A DNA stretch of 64,000 nt from Tenuifilum sp. 4138str (GTDB lineage Bacteria > Bacteroidota > Bacteroidia > Bacteroidales > Tenuifilaceae), in NCBI RefSeq assembly GCF_041102575.1, contig NZ_JBGCUE010000004.1, positions 186,001 to 250,000 on the forward strand. Direction: 5' to 3'. The number at the start of each line of letters is the position of its first letter. Positions within the stretch are counted from its first letter, which is position 1. Under the pieces are notes generated by a model. That model was not told the DNA's origin and did not search any database. It saw nothing but the letters and a program-made list of their open reading frames with translations. The position numbers were made by a program, and so were the translations under genes. Below, one piece after another: positions 63,842 through 64,000 of the stretch.

Positions 63842-64000
63842 AAATAAGTGTAGTGCTGCCTTGTTATAACGAGGAAGGTAATATAAAACTATTATATAAT
63901 GAATTGAGGCGCGTACTTACAAATAAGTATGAGTTTGAAATCATTTTTGTTGATGATGGGAGTGTGGATGGCACTCTTTCAACAATTAAAGAAATTGCAA
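63838..64000 (+). CDS. Family 2 glycosyltransferase, 3' end beyond window
   Basis: Starts at ATG 63838 and runs off the window. The 54 visible residues begin MKISVVLPCYNEEGNIKLLY and include IIFVDDGSVDGTLSTIKEIA, the nucleotide- and metal-binding start of GT2 enzymes such as DPM1/GtrB, which load a sugar onto polyprenyl phosphate. Overlaps the previous stop by 4 bp, as expected for a GT2/GT-C pair. Confidence 0.85.
   Translation, partial: MKISVVLPCYNEEGNIKLLYNELRRVLTNKYEFEIIFVDDGSVDGTLSTIKEIA

Overview
The window is chromosomal DNA from a Bacteroidota bacterium, most likely of the Bacteroidales/Marinilabiliales type (lineage is inference). Support comes from a fused LpxC-FabZ enzyme, a type IX secretion (T9SS) sorting tail, a DUF4837 lipoprotein, TonB receptors, large Reg_prop/Y_Y_Y/SpoIIE receptor phosphatases, and several promoters of the Bacteroidota form TTTG-N18..21-TANNTTTG. 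No phage, plasmid, transposase or CRISPR genes were seen.

Layout. 1-6400: cell-wall and envelope genes (MltD-like transglycosylase, DUF4837 lipoprotein, YraN, MmcQ/YjbR, LD-carboxypeptidase). 6500-8700: metG with a possible 31-codon leader ORF overlapping its start. 8940-12340: a FadL-like outer-membrane protein gene flanked by two inverted, TIR-bounded repeat-rich elements. 12450-14800: HU/SPOR protein, folB, tRNA-Cys and an Fe-S adenylyl-sulfate reductase. 14922-38717: the most striking region, a 24-kb array of one small T9SS-tailed protein, five very large mosaic surface-fibre proteins (collagen-like GXY blocks, KGAKGG cassettes, tens of short NxFIGxxAG repeats, and either a Peptidase_S74 chaperone or a coiled-coil end) and two propeller-type transmembrane SpoIIE phosphatases, one only 10 nt downstream of a fibre gene. 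38714-42489: a hybrid histidine kinase with receiver and HPt domains, and an unknown exported protein. 42731-43542: tRNA-fMet followed by five decayed tandem copies of its 3' end plus terminator. 43688-46174: flippase and two SiaC-family (DUF1987) proteins. 46228-52159: HD hydrolase and lipid A/Kdo genes lpxD, lpxC-fabZ, lpxA and waaA. 52290-56815: TonB receptor and lipoprotein pair. 57122-59686: B12-dependent ribonucleotide reductase. 59870-60970: repeat-rich DNA. 61001 to the end: prolyl-tRNA editing protein, pRiA4b ORF-3-like protein and a glycosyltransferase pair cut by the window edge.

How the parts may work together. The fibre genes share a repeat core but exchange N- and C-terminal modules, and an ~800-bp stretch is almost identical between two of them, which suggests ongoing gene conversion in a surface-fibre family. 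The two SpoIIE receptors look like outside-in sensors. In Pseudomonas the SiaA phosphatase of this superfamily acts on SiaC, and two SiaC-like proteins lie 7-8 kb downstream, so a sensor-phosphatase/SiaC circuit linked to surface attachment is a reasonable but unproven hypothesis.

Intergenic DNA carries a 276-277-bp nested-stem element in four full copies, together with shorter palindromic repeats. These resemble non-autonomous mobile DNA.
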